Of a stretch of 64,000 nucleotides of DNA, positions 43,591 through 55,248 are shown in pieces. The notes beneath the pieces were generated by a model. The model had not been told where the DNA came from. It saw nothing but the letters and a program-made list of their open reading frames with translations, and did not search any database. Both the position numbers and the translations under genes were made by a program. The stretch is from positions 19,366,530 to 19,430,529 of the forward strand of contig OZ035962.1 of the NCBI GenBank assembly GCA_964034945.1, in the 5' to 3' direction. The stretch comes from Chrysopilus asiliformis (lineage: Eukaryota > Arthropoda > Insecta > Diptera > Rhagionidae). Position 1 is the stretch's first letter, and every line of letters starts with the position of its first letter.

Positions 43591-43803
43591 TTTCAGACTG
43601 ACAGGCTGGCAGACTGACAGGCTGACAGACTGACAGGCTGACAGACTGACAGACATTTTTGTAATAATCGCCTCAGGAGTGCTCGGGAAATGTTTTTTTA
43701 GGCAAAATTAAGAGCTTGAATTACGATTCTTAAAGATTTTGATGCTGATGTGGTGCTAAGTTGTGGTTACTTTGAGAGATTAATTTACTTTCTTATACGA
43801 AGT
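43591..43803 (+). mobile_element. ACAG-element right end
   Basis: A short satellite (agactgacaggctg type units, about 43592-43653) is followed by acatttttgtaataatcgcc, gtgctcgggaaatg and, at the end, ttactttcttatacgaag. It joins directly to the gtagaca repeat. Confidence 0.7.
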
Positions 43804-44339
43804 ACGCAATATTATTCTTGTGACGAACAACTTCAATTTACCACCGTTTGTCAGATATAACTCGATTTCTGGTTGAAAATTTCCATTTCATTAGAAAGAA
43901 ACGAAATCTCCCTTCATTTTAATATTCATAATAAGAGTAGTCGCATTTTTTTATGTTTACTTTGTTTATCAAAAAACCTTAGACAAGTAATCAATTTTCG
44001 CGTGCTATAAGTAAATGGAAATCTTCTTCTGACCTTTCGGATCCAAGAAAGATAAAAAGCCTGGCACGTGCGTTATTCAATTTGTAATATGGGATTTTTT
44101 AAAGACTTGATGGAGAAGCAAACATAGGCGAATTTTTTCGACATTTTTAAAGAATACAAATGTAAGATTTGGATTTTTTTATATTGTTCTTTTGTTTCTG
44201 ATTTCAGGTAAACATCTTTCAATGACATATTTATATTTCTTTTGAGGAAAACGGAGAAAGAAGAAGGCTTCTCCTTACCCCCCCCCCCCCCCCACTCTTA
44301 TACAAATTAGTTTTTTTAAATAAACATTTCAGATTTAGT
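43804..44339. other. Spacer with a 16-base poly-C tract
   Basis: Run of 16 C at 44278-44293. Nothing coding. Confidence 0.4.
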
Positions 44340-44540
44340 AAATCGTTTGTAACGCATCGAACCAATCATCGGACACAAAAATGAACTACACCAGGGTGTT
44401 AGGGATGACAAAAGGTTTTGATTTCCTCGTGTCCGTCCGTCTAAAAGGATAGAGCTAGAGGCTTGAAATTTTGTATAGTTACGTTTCTCGTTAATGACTA
44501 GGCTAAGTTCCTAAACGGGCACAATTGGAACATTCCTTTC
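44340..44540 (+). repeat. GTAACGC...GTGTCCGTCC dispersed motif, copy 2
   Basis: Reads cgtttgtaacgcatcgaac, ggacacaaaaatgaactaca, ccagggtgttagggatga, gtgtccgtccgtc and gagctagaggcttgaaattt. It matches 42118-42245 and 53930-54120 in phrase order. Confidence 0.6.
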
Positions 44541-44935
44541 CTCCTCCCCCATACAAATCAAACAGTTTTTTGCAATTTTGTCGAAAACTGTGAGTTTTAT
44601 TGAAAAATGTATGCAGGTAAAATTTGTTTAGAGTAGGATTCTGCGTAGCAAATGGTCTACTTTTTTCCTATTTTCTCGAAAACTGTTCATCGTATCGAAA
44701 AATGTATTAAGGTGGTAAAAAATTGATTTTATCTTCGGATTTAATAGTCATGAAATTATGTTTAAGATTAATTACTGCTTCGATTTCTGACAGAATATCC
44801 ATTCCTAACAAGTAGGATATACAAGGAGATGGGTTTATATTAAGGGGGAAAATTGATCTTTACACACGAAAGCCTTCCGGCAGCCATATCCAGCCGAATG
44901 CTAAAAACAGGACCAAAATCAGTTGCACTCAGAAA
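44541..44935. other. Dispersed-repeat continuation
   Basis: Phrases such as tcgaaaactgtgagttttat and ctcgaaaactgttcatcgta recur in 54170-54300 and 60260-60550, so this probably extends the preceding repeat. No gene. Confidence 0.4.
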
Positions 44936-45228
44936 AATGTCAGGTCAACTTTTTGCCAGGTTAACTCTGACCTCTAGCTGGCTGACAGAGGTTTCCATTA
45001 CATGACATTACATGCTCTAAATGCCTATCTAAGGTCAACTCGTGCAGCTCCCAATGCCCTACTTCACCTGCTCGTGGCTTAATTTCAGAATTTCTCCGGC
45101 CACAGGTCAACACAAATTTTACTTTCCCTCATGCAGGGGAACGCGTGCCTCGCATAGGCTAAATTTTCCTGCCCGAGGCCAATTACGCCGTATGTAGGTC
45201 GTCGAGTTAGCCTCAATTTTTCTGAGTG
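44936..45228. mobile_element. CACTCAGAAAA-ended MITE, copy 3 (TG duplication)
   Basis: The same orientation as copy 2. Flanked by TG on both sides (44934-44935, 45229-45230). It has a local rearrangement: the phrase catgacattacatgctctaa replaces part of the middle, and an extra segment near 45150 (aggctaaattttcctgc) lengthens it to 293 bp. Confidence 0.85.
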
Positions 45229-45230
45229 TG

Positions 45231-47834
45231 GGTGGTGAAAAAATGGATATAGCCAAATTCAAAGGAAATAAAATTTCCTGCATTTCTCCCTTTAACGGTT
45301 TTTACATATCTTTAACTGTTCTCAAGAAAATTTGAATTTTTTTTCCCCTAAACTAAATTTTGCAGAGGAAAGTTTTGGGTTGGTATTTTTTTCTTGTGAG
45401 AAGGCCACTTTTTTCTCAGTTACCTGTCCCCATTGTTTAATAAATTCATCTGTCGCTACAATCGATAAATGTCTAAAAATACACTTTGTGGGAACATAAG
45501 TTAAAAATTTTCAGCACATTTGGAGGAAAAAACACAAATTTTGTTTTTATAAAAGCCCTGTTTCTTAAAAAGAATTTTTCCACGTGTGGTCTGCAATAGA
45601 GAAAACCTCTTATGAACATAAAAGAATTTTTATTTAACCGTTTTTCGGTATAAACAAATACCAATTCTTCAGTTTACTTTATCAGCACGTGTTTGTGTCG
45701 CATGGGAATAAAAGAAAAATGCGATGCAGGAAAAATTTTCCAAAGAAAATAACCCTCGAGACGAGCTTTTGTGTTGAGTTTTGCTAAAGTGACGAAGCGC
45801 CGAGCCATATCAACATGAGTCTCATATGTGGAAAATGGCGTTTTCATTGAGCAGGAAAATTTTCTTTCGTTTATCTGTTCCGTTATTTCTATGCTTCTGT
45901 TCTTTAGTGCCTCATATAGTCACTTACAAAAGCAACGGCATATACAGGTTTTCTGAATATCAAATGGCAAATAGACAGGTGAAGCTTTGTTTCTATATAT
46001 ACTATTACCGTTGATATGGTTATCGGGCAGTGTTTTGTTGTTTAAGAAAATATAAATGTTTCAGTGATAAGAAAAATACACACTACACATACATAAATTC
46101 GTGTGATTGAATTGACATCAAGGAAGGAATCTTTTTGTTAGATTTATCTACGTTGGTATGACGGAGCTGGTGTCGTAAAAAGCAAAAAATCGACGAAATA
46201 AAGAAAGATGATTGATGACGAAGGCAATCCATATAGAAACAGATTTGATGTAGAATGCAGATTTGTCATTAAAATATATGAATCATATTGACATACATGT
46301 GCGTGGTAAATACCTTAGGGGTCAGAGTAGAAGAACTAACAGTTTTGGCAGTATGACCTTGTAAATATCTAATGTTATTGAGGGTAATATAAATAATATG
46401 AAATATTTCTTCAGTGGCGGAACTATAAAACCGCACAACTCACAAGATGGGGGGACCCGCGAAGTTGTAGGGCCAACAATTTTCGGATTTTCAAGTCAAT
46501 CGGATGAGTGGAAGTGGGTCAAAATTAGATTGCAAGATTCGACCCCGACAAACAAACAAACAGATACAAAGCTAAATAAAAGCTTTTAAAAATTGAAGAC
46601 CCGGGTGTAGAAATCGGTCATATCCACTTTTTGAAGTTTTTCAGAAGAGACTAAAGCCATATTAGCGTGAGATTTTTGGTCTACGACAAAGTTTACAAAT
46701 TACAATTTAAATCAAGCATGTGTTCAATTGACATAAATTTTTTATTGAAAAAGTTATAGACATTTTAAATTTTGAAGATGGCTGCTTCCTGCACCCAAGA
46801 GTACATCAGCGGTTTTCAAAATTCATTAATGACAACAAAATACAGTCCAAAATATGTTTAATAGCCTTTAAAAATAAACAAACAAAAATATATTCAATTT
46901 AATAAAACAAAACTTCCAGAAAAAAAAGTTAAAAATTAATTGTAAAAAAAATTCTGCGCAAAATATGTGAAAAAATGCATTCAGTTGTCTCATTTCTTTA
47001 ATATCTTTTTACATATCTTTTTATTTTTGCATTTGGTATCAATAACTCTTTTTCGTCAAAAAGTGAAGATGACCGGTTTTTGCACCCAAGTCTCCAATTT
47101 TTAAAAACTTTTATTAAGCTTTGTATGTGCGAACGTACACGCTTCTTCTCGTCGCGGCGACTTTTAGTCCTTAAAATGTCTTTCCGACGTACACGCTTCT
47201 TCACTTTTTAGTAGGAAAAACTTGTGTACAACAAGCGATCGCTCATGTGTGTGTGGTTCTCATATATGTGTTGTATTTCCAGCTCATTCCTTTATTAGCT
47301 AGCACCGAGGCAACATCAATTGCCATAATAGAAACTGCCAACAATCGAAGAATAAGGACTGGTAATTTGTTATGGCATTTACCCTTTCCTACCTACCTGA
47401 AAAATAAAACTACCTGGAACTGGTATTTCACTATTTGCATTCAATTTTTGTTTATTTGGGATATGTTTACGAGTCGGTGGCTAAGCATCGACTGACTCAA
47501 TGAAATTACGCACACATGCATGATGACGTGCTACACGAGTGACTTCGTTAGTGTGCGTAAAACAAGACGTGAAGAACACTTTTCGAGTGGCGACTTTTCC
47601 CCTCTTGCTGCACTCGTTTCTTTCCTACAATTTGGTGAGGCTGAGGCATGCTGATGACCGAAAGTTGCATCGTGTACGTCCTCGCTATCTGTTTGACTGT
47701 TTGTTTGTCGGGGTCAAAACTCGCAATCTAGTTTTGACCAACTTCCACTCATCCGATTGACTTGAAATTTTGCACACATAGGTCCGATGACAATACAATA
47801 TTTTCTCTACTTCGTCCTTGTGCGGATAAGAGAA
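45231..47834. other. Unassigned DNA; weak exon candidates
   Basis: The clearest open frame starts at ATG 45835 (48 residues to a GT at 45979; the start MAFSLSRKIFFRLSVPLFLC looks like a signal peptide). A second candidate exon 47283-47361 follows acceptor ttgtatttccag. Neither resembles a known family, so no gene is claimed. Near 46470-46545 and 47738-47778 are fragments of a dispersed repeat (ccactcatccgattgacttg). Confidence 0.3.
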
Positions 47835-48190
47835 ATCCTGTAAGGATAACGTGATTATCCTTTGCCTAAAATTCTATGGAAAATTCTCATCTTGAGTTTT
47901 TGGGGTCGCTGTATTCGATTCTGGCATTAAGAAGTCTGTAAGGATACCGAAACGTCCTGAAAGGATAACATGATTTTTTTTTCTCAAATTTTCCGGGAAA
48001 AAATCTCTTCTGCGGGTTTTTGGTGTTTCTGAATCCGATTCTGACATTAAAAAGCCTGAAACGATAAGGGAGAGTCCTGTAAGGCGAACGTGATTATTCT
48101 TTTCTTTAATTTTTTCGGGAAAAAATTTCATCTGGGGGTTTTTTAAAATTGCTGAATTCGATTCTGGAGTTAAAAAGTTCGTAAAAATAT
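47835..48190 (+). repeat. Tandem repeat of about 120 bp, three degenerate copies
   Basis: Each unit has gtaaggataacgtgattat, then ttttcgggaaaaaat (or similar), then a phrase like tgaattcgattctggcatta and aaaaagtc. Unit starts are at about 47838, 47957 and 48078. A minus-strand piece of the same repeat is at 63885-64000, and a degenerate piece at about 26790-26900. Confidence 0.75.
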
Positions 48191-48207
48191 CTTAGAGGCA
48201 TCAAGGA

Positions 48208-48304
48208 TATATTCAAGACCGGAAACCGGTTGTAGCGCCAAGAGAGAGAGAGTGAGAGAGAGAGAGAGAGTGTGAGAGAGAGAGAGAGAGAGGGAGAGAG
48301 AGAG
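48208..48304 (+). mobile_element. LINE tail with long (AG)n
   Basis: Reads agaccggaaaccggttgta, gcgcc and then about 65 bp of AG repeats with two GTGAG interruptions. It is the same 3' end as at 3480-3746. No coding part remains. Confidence 0.65.
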
Positions 48305-50390
48305 AAAATTGTCCTTAATTTAAATTAGATTAAAAATACACTGACCAAACAAGCATCCTTTTTGCTCACGTTTTACATAGCGCGGCTCATTACTTACCTT
48401 TTATTTATACTCTGACGGTGTACTTGATTGTGAAATTTACAAACATTCGCCTGCGGCGTAATTTTTTTAAAACAAGTATTTCCAAAAACATGTTAACTGC
48501 ACGACAGAAGTAAACAACATGTGTACTGCTATTTTAATATATATCAAATATGAAAAAATAATGAAACAATCGATAAAATTTCAGAAGAGCTAATATGATA
48601 TGATACCAATTTTTGGGTTCAGGCTTTAGAACGACTTGTTAACATAACATTAGGTCTTTCTAAAAATTGATTGTCATAGTTATCGTGGTCATCGTCAGGC
48701 GTTTGAAGAAGTATATAAAGAAAATTTGTTGTTCCGCCATTGGATATCTCTAAATTTGGAAAAGTTATATAGGTTTCACACAAAAAAATTATCTTTTGAT
48801 TTCTTTTTTGGCATTCTACGAACTAATTTATCATCTTCTATTTTTTGTATATTTCTGGTCATGGAGATATCATCCTAGATGGCACTAAAATCGAAATACC
48901 CAATTTGCTATATGCCAAACAAATTTAATTTGTCACTGACTCTCGGCATTTTCATCGTCTAATTTTGTGACTGATGAAATTAGACAGCTGAATTGCGATT
49001 TATACAAATTATTTAAAAGGTGCGCTCATGAAACGAAACGCATGGACACGGAGTGAGGGGACAAAAAAATTGGTTTGTCGAAAACATCCGGCAGTGTATG
49101 CAATTTTAATAAGCCACATCAAGAATGATCTTTTGTGAAGTGAAATTTGTAGTTCCAAATTTCTATTATTCTAAGTGATACAGTTTCTAAAAATTCGATT
49201 TTTCGAAGCATCTCTCAAGGCAAAAAAATTGCCCTTTGCGTGGCATTCTGTTATTCTGGTGGAATTGCAAAGTGGAGGATTTATATATGGATGCAAACAA
49301 CAAAGGGATAACAGCCCTTAAATCTTATTTTCTTTGGTGTAGCTTACTATATTCGTTTATTTTGTGAGTATATTCGTGTTATTGCCATTTCCACATAGCA
49401 GAGAGCCTTCCAAACGAAAGCAACGAAAAACATCAAGAATTTGAGAAATTTTCGTGAATTTCCTCATACATATATAAGTATAGAAGAAAAACCAGAAAAA
49501 ATACACATATCTGGATTACTATTTCAAATTCTGTCATTTGTGAACACATCACATACAGATGTAAGTATTACCTAAATGTGCACTTGTTACCCGCAAGTAA
49601 AATGGGAGTATCTTCTCAACCCAATAAAGTCTCACTTGGAATTGTATATCGCAGACCAGTGTTTCTCAATCAGAAGTACGCGAGCTGGATCCAGGGAATA
49701 CACAAGACTTTGAAAACAACATGGCAGTAATCAAATTTCGTAATAGTTGCTGGTGAATGTCTTTAATTTTTATTAATAAATTAATCTGTCTGTATTTTAT
49801 ATTTGAAAATATTTGGTATAGTACTTACTATGATACGCTCAAGTTCATACTATATGTATATTTAAAAAAAAAACAGTCAAATATCTCACTCCGCAAATGC
49901 AGTGTTACGCAACTCGTTTCAGTTCCGTACATATACTTAATATTTAAAAATTTTCCTGGACCAAAGGATGTATTCAGAAAATCGCGCCTATCTTAAGTCA
50001 CCAAATCTAAATTTCTTTTGCAGTAAATTTGGCAGAAGTTAACTGCAAGCAGCGACACAGAGCGGCAGCTATTATAACGGTCCGAATCAGGGAAATTTTC
50101 GCCTGCGGCGCATTTCTTTCATCTATCGTTTCATATAGCTATCATATTCTTACTTTTGGAAAAAAAATTCACAATTCTATTGGAATTTCTCAGTTTATAG
50201 GTTACATAACTATCACAATATGTTATATTTTTACCTTTCTGACAATAAAAAGGGGTGTCTGCGAAAGGGTTAAAAGAAAGTATTACATTTAATGCCAACA
50301 GCATTAAATGGGATATTTTTAATGCTTTTTGTATTACCCACACCTGGAAAATAGTATATTACGCAACAAGGGACGAAATTCAACGATTTC
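48305..50390. other. AT-rich non-coding DNA
   Basis: No gene recognised. The phrase cgcctgcggcgcatttct (50100) also occurs as cgcctgcggcgcattttt at about 24010 and cgcctgcggcgtaattttt near 48450, so it marks another dispersed repeat. Confidence 0.4.
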
Positions 50391-50653
50391 ACGAGTGTGA
50401 AGTTAGCAGCACGAGCGGAGCGAGGGAAGCCCCCTTCCCTCTGCACGAGCGAAGCCCCCTGACTTCAGCAGAAGTAAATTTTTAAAAGAAACAAAACAAC
50501 TATATTCTATAAATTCGTTTAATTACTAAGAAATATTGGTCAAAACTTTTTTAAATTTCTCGCCTCTGAAAAAAAAATCAACATAACAAAAAATGGAAAT
50601 CGGCAATGCTCAACTAAATCACACCTCGCTCGTGCAGCTAACTTCACACTCGT
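50391..50653. repeat. Inverted repeat with CACGAGTGTGAAGTTAG arms
   Basis: Left arm acgagtgtgaagttagcagc, acgagcggagcgagg; right arm the inverse (cctcgctcgtgcagctaact, tcacactcgt). The arms are about 35 bp, the middle about 200 bp. Within it, gcacgagcgaagcccc repeats part of the arm. Likely a DNA-transposon remnant of unknown class. Confidence 0.6.
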
Positions 50654-52335
50654 TCAGTTTTATTCACAAATTTTAGGTTAGAAGCATATATGGCTGTAAC
50701 TGCTTACAAAGTTTGTCTTCTGTATTCTGTGGTATTCTGTGGTATGAGAAACACGTCGCGAAAACACACTTTCGGTCAGCTGAACGCACTTTCGCCCCTA
50801 GGGCCGAAAAAGCAACTTTCGGCCCGCTACGGGGGCACCGAAAGGCATATTTTCAATGCATGTGCTATAAAAAATATTAATATTTCGCGAGATTATATTT
50901 TTATCTTTTTTCGGCGTTACCCAAAAAGCCCAAAAAATTTTACCGTATACTAGGATCCTGCTCCTAGTTTGAGGGTGGCTATTATTCGAGAAAGGTAAGC
51001 CCAGAAATTTCAGTAGATTTCAACTAATTTACAGTCAAGTGGAAACAATGGCTAAACACAAACAGTATAATTTCAAAACACCGACTTATTTTTCTTACAA
51101 CGCTGCAGTTTAAGACCACATTTGACCTATAATATTGTCAATGGGGTATACGAAAAAAATACTAACCCGCTCGGCGGTATGCCAACGAAAAAGGTTGAGA
51201 AACACTGTCTTAGACTAAATCTAATCCAACATCACATACGAGTACATGTATTTTCATTATTATGGAAGAAAAATGTATCGAAAATAAAATTTCCATCAGT
51301 CGTTTTGCTGCAGGATTTCGTTGTTTCGTCTATTTGTCGGAACTTTAAGAAGGAAATCAATGTGCTGTCATTTTATGCTAAATAAATATTTGAATAAACG
51401 CGCAACATATTTTTTTGGCCACAAAATAAATATCGAAACCACAGCAGAAATATAAAAGCATCAAATAATGTCATCTGCTCATCGTGACTTGTTGTATATT
51501 TCTATAATAGTACGAAAAGGACTAAAATATAAACTCTGATTTAATTTAAAAATATTAAAAGTTTGTTTTAAAAAATTTACAACATGTTTAGGACAAAATT
51601 GAGAAATAGTAGACTTTCTACTGCACAACATAAATTTATTACTCACATTTTTTTTTACTGAGAAATCGAATTTTCCTCCAAATTTTCTATATTAATTTTG
51701 ATTGAAGAACATTTCGGTATTTTGTTTGAGTTACAATGTTAGTGGGTGTACTTCTTTACTGATATAATCGAACTGACATTCTGTAAACCAATGATAGGAA
51801 CAAGAAACATAAAAGATAAAATATAATAAGGCAAAAAAGTACAAACGCTATTCCATTGAACTTCTGAGAAGAATATTTTGAAAAAAAATCTTAAATCAAT
51901 GTAAGCGCGAATCAATGTTATCAGATAACCAACGGATTTGATCTCTAAATATAGAATACTTTCACTGCTGCATAGAAGCACGTGCTTTAATTCTTAATCT
52001 TTAGATTTCACCTACTCATGTGCCCACTCAGGCTTTCATGTCTTTCTAATGAAAGTACATTCACAAATACCTTACATGATAAAGTCGTAGAAAAAAAGCA
52101 AAAAATTCCTTTTTAATATGGGCGATTCCATGACAAACGGACGAGCAAAAAAAAAATTTTTGTGTTGGATTTCTTTAAAATTTTACTCACATCAAATGAA
52201 AACTTTAAAATGAGCTTTAAAAAGCATTTTACAGCAGGGTTTTATCTCATTCCTACCCTGTGAGTCATTACTTTTTTGCACTTCTACAGGAAATTGGGAT
52301 TTTCTAAGAATTTTCCAGTGCTGAAACTCTGCAAC
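50654..52335. other. AT-rich non-coding DNA
   Basis: Nothing recognised. Short open frames (for example 51122-51385) resemble no family. Confidence 0.4.
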
Positions 52336-52832
52336 TACACCCAAAGAAATATTTTGTCCGTATGACCAAAAAAAAATTGTAGAACTTGCTACAAAATTTT
52401 TTGTCCAACAGACTAATTGTTTGTTTATAAGAATATCTTTTTGTTGACTTGAAAAATGTATTTGTCATATCGATAAAACGAATCATCCATATGATAAAAA
52501 CTCAGAAAACAACTCGTGATACGATATTTTATCTATATGATATATTGATAAAATATTTTATCCACTTGAAAGATTTCTGCTCCGCCCTATTTTATCATAT
52601 TGATTATAAAATGTATCTATATGGCAAAACTTTGATCGCATGAGAAAAGTTCCCTCAGTTTTGTCATTATGATCAATAAATTTATCAATATGACAAAAAT
52701 TTGGTCGATTGAATAAACGTGTTTGGTCTCACTTCTTCAATTTTGTCATATTGAAAAGTATTTTTTCCCATTTGACAAAAATTTGTTGAAATTCAAGAGA
52801 TTTCGTTCCTACACCACCATTTGATCTTATAG

Positions 52833-53826
52833 AGCCTGTTCAGATTGGTTGAAATAGTCCGCCTACATAGGACGGATGAAATATTGCTCGTGTTCAGATT
52901 GAAACTATTTGAACCAGTAGCTGTGAGCACTCAGACTGGCGTGAAACATTGAAACTGAAGAATTGGAAGTAATACCAGAGAACAAATAATCTAGAGAATA
53001 ATTTCTTAGAACAAATTTTTAGAGAAAATTTTTCCACTGTGAGATGAAGCAAGAGGATCCGTTGTAACACGGAAAAAAATATCCATTCGATTCTTTATCT
53101 CATTGAATAGATACGACGAAAATGATTAGAAAATGTTTTCTCTGCTTCGTCCTCCCTAGTCTAAAAGTAATTAACTTTTAGGCCGTAGCTAGTGAATGAT
53201 AGGGACATTTTTCCCCCTTCGAAGGGGAAATTTGTCAAAAATTTGTTCTAAGAAATTATTCTATAGATTATTTGTGCTCTGGTAATACGTGGCTGCCTTT
53301 TGCTCTGCGACGTGTTGCATCGACGACGACCGAAACAATAATGACAATGGAACACATTCAGTGTGGAAACCAACCAATCAGAGCACGACAGGCGGAACTC
53401 TGAGAACGGAGATTTTAGTTTTGAGGATGATTTTCCTATCAGGAGTCCCACTTCCTCACCTTGCCCTAATGTTGCCAGTTTCTGTCCTATTAGGCCATGC
53501 GCCACGGGGCAGAAGTCTACTGGTGCAACGAAAAAGTTGTAGGCAAGACGGTTTCGGGGAAGGTTTGAGGTTTGCGCTACTCCAGAATGTGGTTGAACGG
53601 AGCAAAGCACAAACACATATAAGACATAACGAGTTTTAGTTCCTATTTCTAGCGATACACATGCACACAATTGAAATGAAACGTGTAACTATGTAGCAGG
53701 GCAAAAGAGCAAGCAAGAATCGTGGCGCAGCGAACACGAAAATAAACTATCGTTGCACCGGCATGCCCATGCCCCGTGGCGCATCGCCTATTTAGGCGGA
53801 CTATTTCAACCAATGTGAACAGGCAC
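52833..53826. mobile_element. Element with GCCTGTTCA ends, nested level 2
   Basis: The left end gagcctgttcagattggttg, aaatagtccgcc is inverted at the right (ggcggactatttcaaccaat, gtgaacaggc). It is 994 bp long. Inner phrases ccatgcgccacggggcag and tgccccgtggcgcat form a further inverted pair. Overlapping open frames of up to 140 codons on both strands (about 53248-53670) resemble no known protein. Confidence 0.75.
52975..53282. mobile_element. CCAGAG-ended element, nested level 3
   Basis: The left end CCAGAGAACAAATAATCTAG, agaataatttcttagaacaa and the right end (ttgttctaagaaattattct, then atagattatttgtgctctgg) form arms of about 50 bp. TA stands on both outer sides (52973-52974, 53283-53284), which would fit a Tc1/mariner-type duplication. 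Confidence 0.7.
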
Positions 53827-53849
53827 ATAAACTTGTCCGGCGACAATGT

Positions 53850-54752
53850 TTTCCCCCATGTACAATTGCGCACACTTTGTTGTTCTAAACGTCATTTGTT
53901 ATACCCGTATGGTGAAACCAAAGGGTATATTAAATTTGCCTTACCGTTTGTAACGCCAAAATCCCGTCATCACACAAATGAATTACACCGGTGTGTTTAG
54001 AATGATAAAAAAATTGATTTTTGCATGTCCGTCCGTCAGTCCGTCTGTCTGTGGCGCGCATTTCGGGCGCACGGATTGAGCTAGAAGCTTGAAATTTTAC
54101 GCAGATTTGTTTTTCGTAAAATGCAAGGCTAAGTTCGTTAATGGGAAAAAATGGACCATTAGGGGGGTATCCCCCATACGAACGAAAACTTTTTTTCTGA
54201 ATATCTCAAAAACGGTGAATTTTATCAAAAAAGTCCAAGAACAAAAGTTATTTAGGATATGATTCTACATAAAACTCCCATACATCGAAATCCGATTGGA
54301 AATTTTTTTTTAAAAATCTTGTTGGAAAGTTTGACTTCAAAGTGGAATTTCGATACAACTGTTCGCCGTTGACATAAATCACCATACGGGTTTTCAATAA
54401 TTGCCAGATTGGCAATTATAACTTTTGTTATGTTTTCATTTGATTTTGGCAGTCGGACGGTGAGCCGAATATAAAAAGAAACACAGCATACGAATTATAT
54501 TTCCTAATACTTTCTTTAATTTTTTCTGAGTGACGAAATTTAGCTTTTATGACGTTCTCATAAGATTTCATTTTGAATCAACCATAAAATTTTGTCAGCG
54601 AGCTGACCGAAAAAAGTTAAATTCGATTTAACTTTTTACGACGACAAAGTTGGTCGGATTGATTGTATAAAGAAGCAGCAATGAGCACTATGAGTTTAAA
54701 ATCTGAAATGTCGCCGTAAATGTTGTGTCGGCCCAATTGTATTCCAGCCTTA
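53850..54752. mobile_element. Second copy of the 39213-39690 MITE, split by an insertion
   Basis: 53850-53902 and 54424-54752 match the left and right parts of 39213-39690: gttgttctaaacgtcatttg, gtcggacggtgagc, tttttacgacgacaaagttg, aaatgtcgccgtaaatg, cccaattgtattccagcctt. The left end is shortened. The interruption is the element at 53903-54423. Confidence 0.75.
53903..54423 (+). mobile_element. ACCCGTATGGTG element with 8-bp TSD, nested level 3
   Basis: TTTGTTAT occurs directly on both sides (53895-53902, 54424-54431), and the split MITE rejoins across it. The element begins ACCCGTATGGTG, carries gtttgtaacgccaaaatcc and catgtccgtccgtcagtcc, and near its right end has the inverse CACCATACGGGT (54380-54391). 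It gives the gtaacgcc...catgtccgtcc dispersed family a defined unit of 521 bp. Confidence 0.8.
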
Positions 54753-55248
54753 CGTTCAATTCTTTTTGCATCAAATTTGAAGAAATACTTTATTATAAAC
54801 TGGTGAGTATCTATATAGACAGTTTAATTTTGGTTGAAATTTTTGATATATTTTACATAGAATTTTTTTTTCTTTATTTAACAATCAGTTTCACTTTTTT
54901 TGTAGGTCACTAATGTGCTTTATCGAGAATAGTAATAGTAGAATAGTAGTAATTGAAGGCATGTAAAAATTATTAAATTTTATTTTATTTTGTCAGATTT
55001 ACACAAAAATTATATCTTATTGACAAACGTATTGTCCATGCGACCAAATTTTTTATTATATAAATAAAACAATTTATTATATTGACAATTTTTTTTATTA
55101 TGTTGACAAAAAATTCTCAAGAAAAAAATTCTCAAGTGGGATATTTTCCTGTTTTGTCCATATGACTAAATCATTTTGCAGAGTCGAATTTTAACATATC
55201 TAGAATTTTGTCAATATGATAAAATATTTCTCTGGGTATACTGCAAAT

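Larger units (their letters stand above)
52336..55240. mobile_element. Outer transposon of a nested cluster
   Basis: The left end TACACCCAAAGAAATATTTT and the inverse of the right end TATACCCAGAGAAATATTTT match at 18 of 20 positions. CTGCAA lies next to both ends (52329-52334, 55241-55246), a likely 6-8 bp duplication. Both flanking arms (52336-52830, 54960-55240) repeat variants of ttttgtcatattgac. No transposase is visible. It contains two separate insertions, each of which contains a further insertion. Confidence 0.75.

Noticed and set aside
49440..49570. Possible TATA box (catatataag, about 49470) with a downstream donor-like atgtaagtatt
   Set aside because: TATA-like strings are common in this AT-rich DNA and no coding exon follows that I can recognise.
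53248..53670. A 140-codon minus-strand frame opposite a 116-codon + frame
   Set aside because: It sits inside a nested transposon with inverted repeats; neither strand resembles a transposase or host protein.
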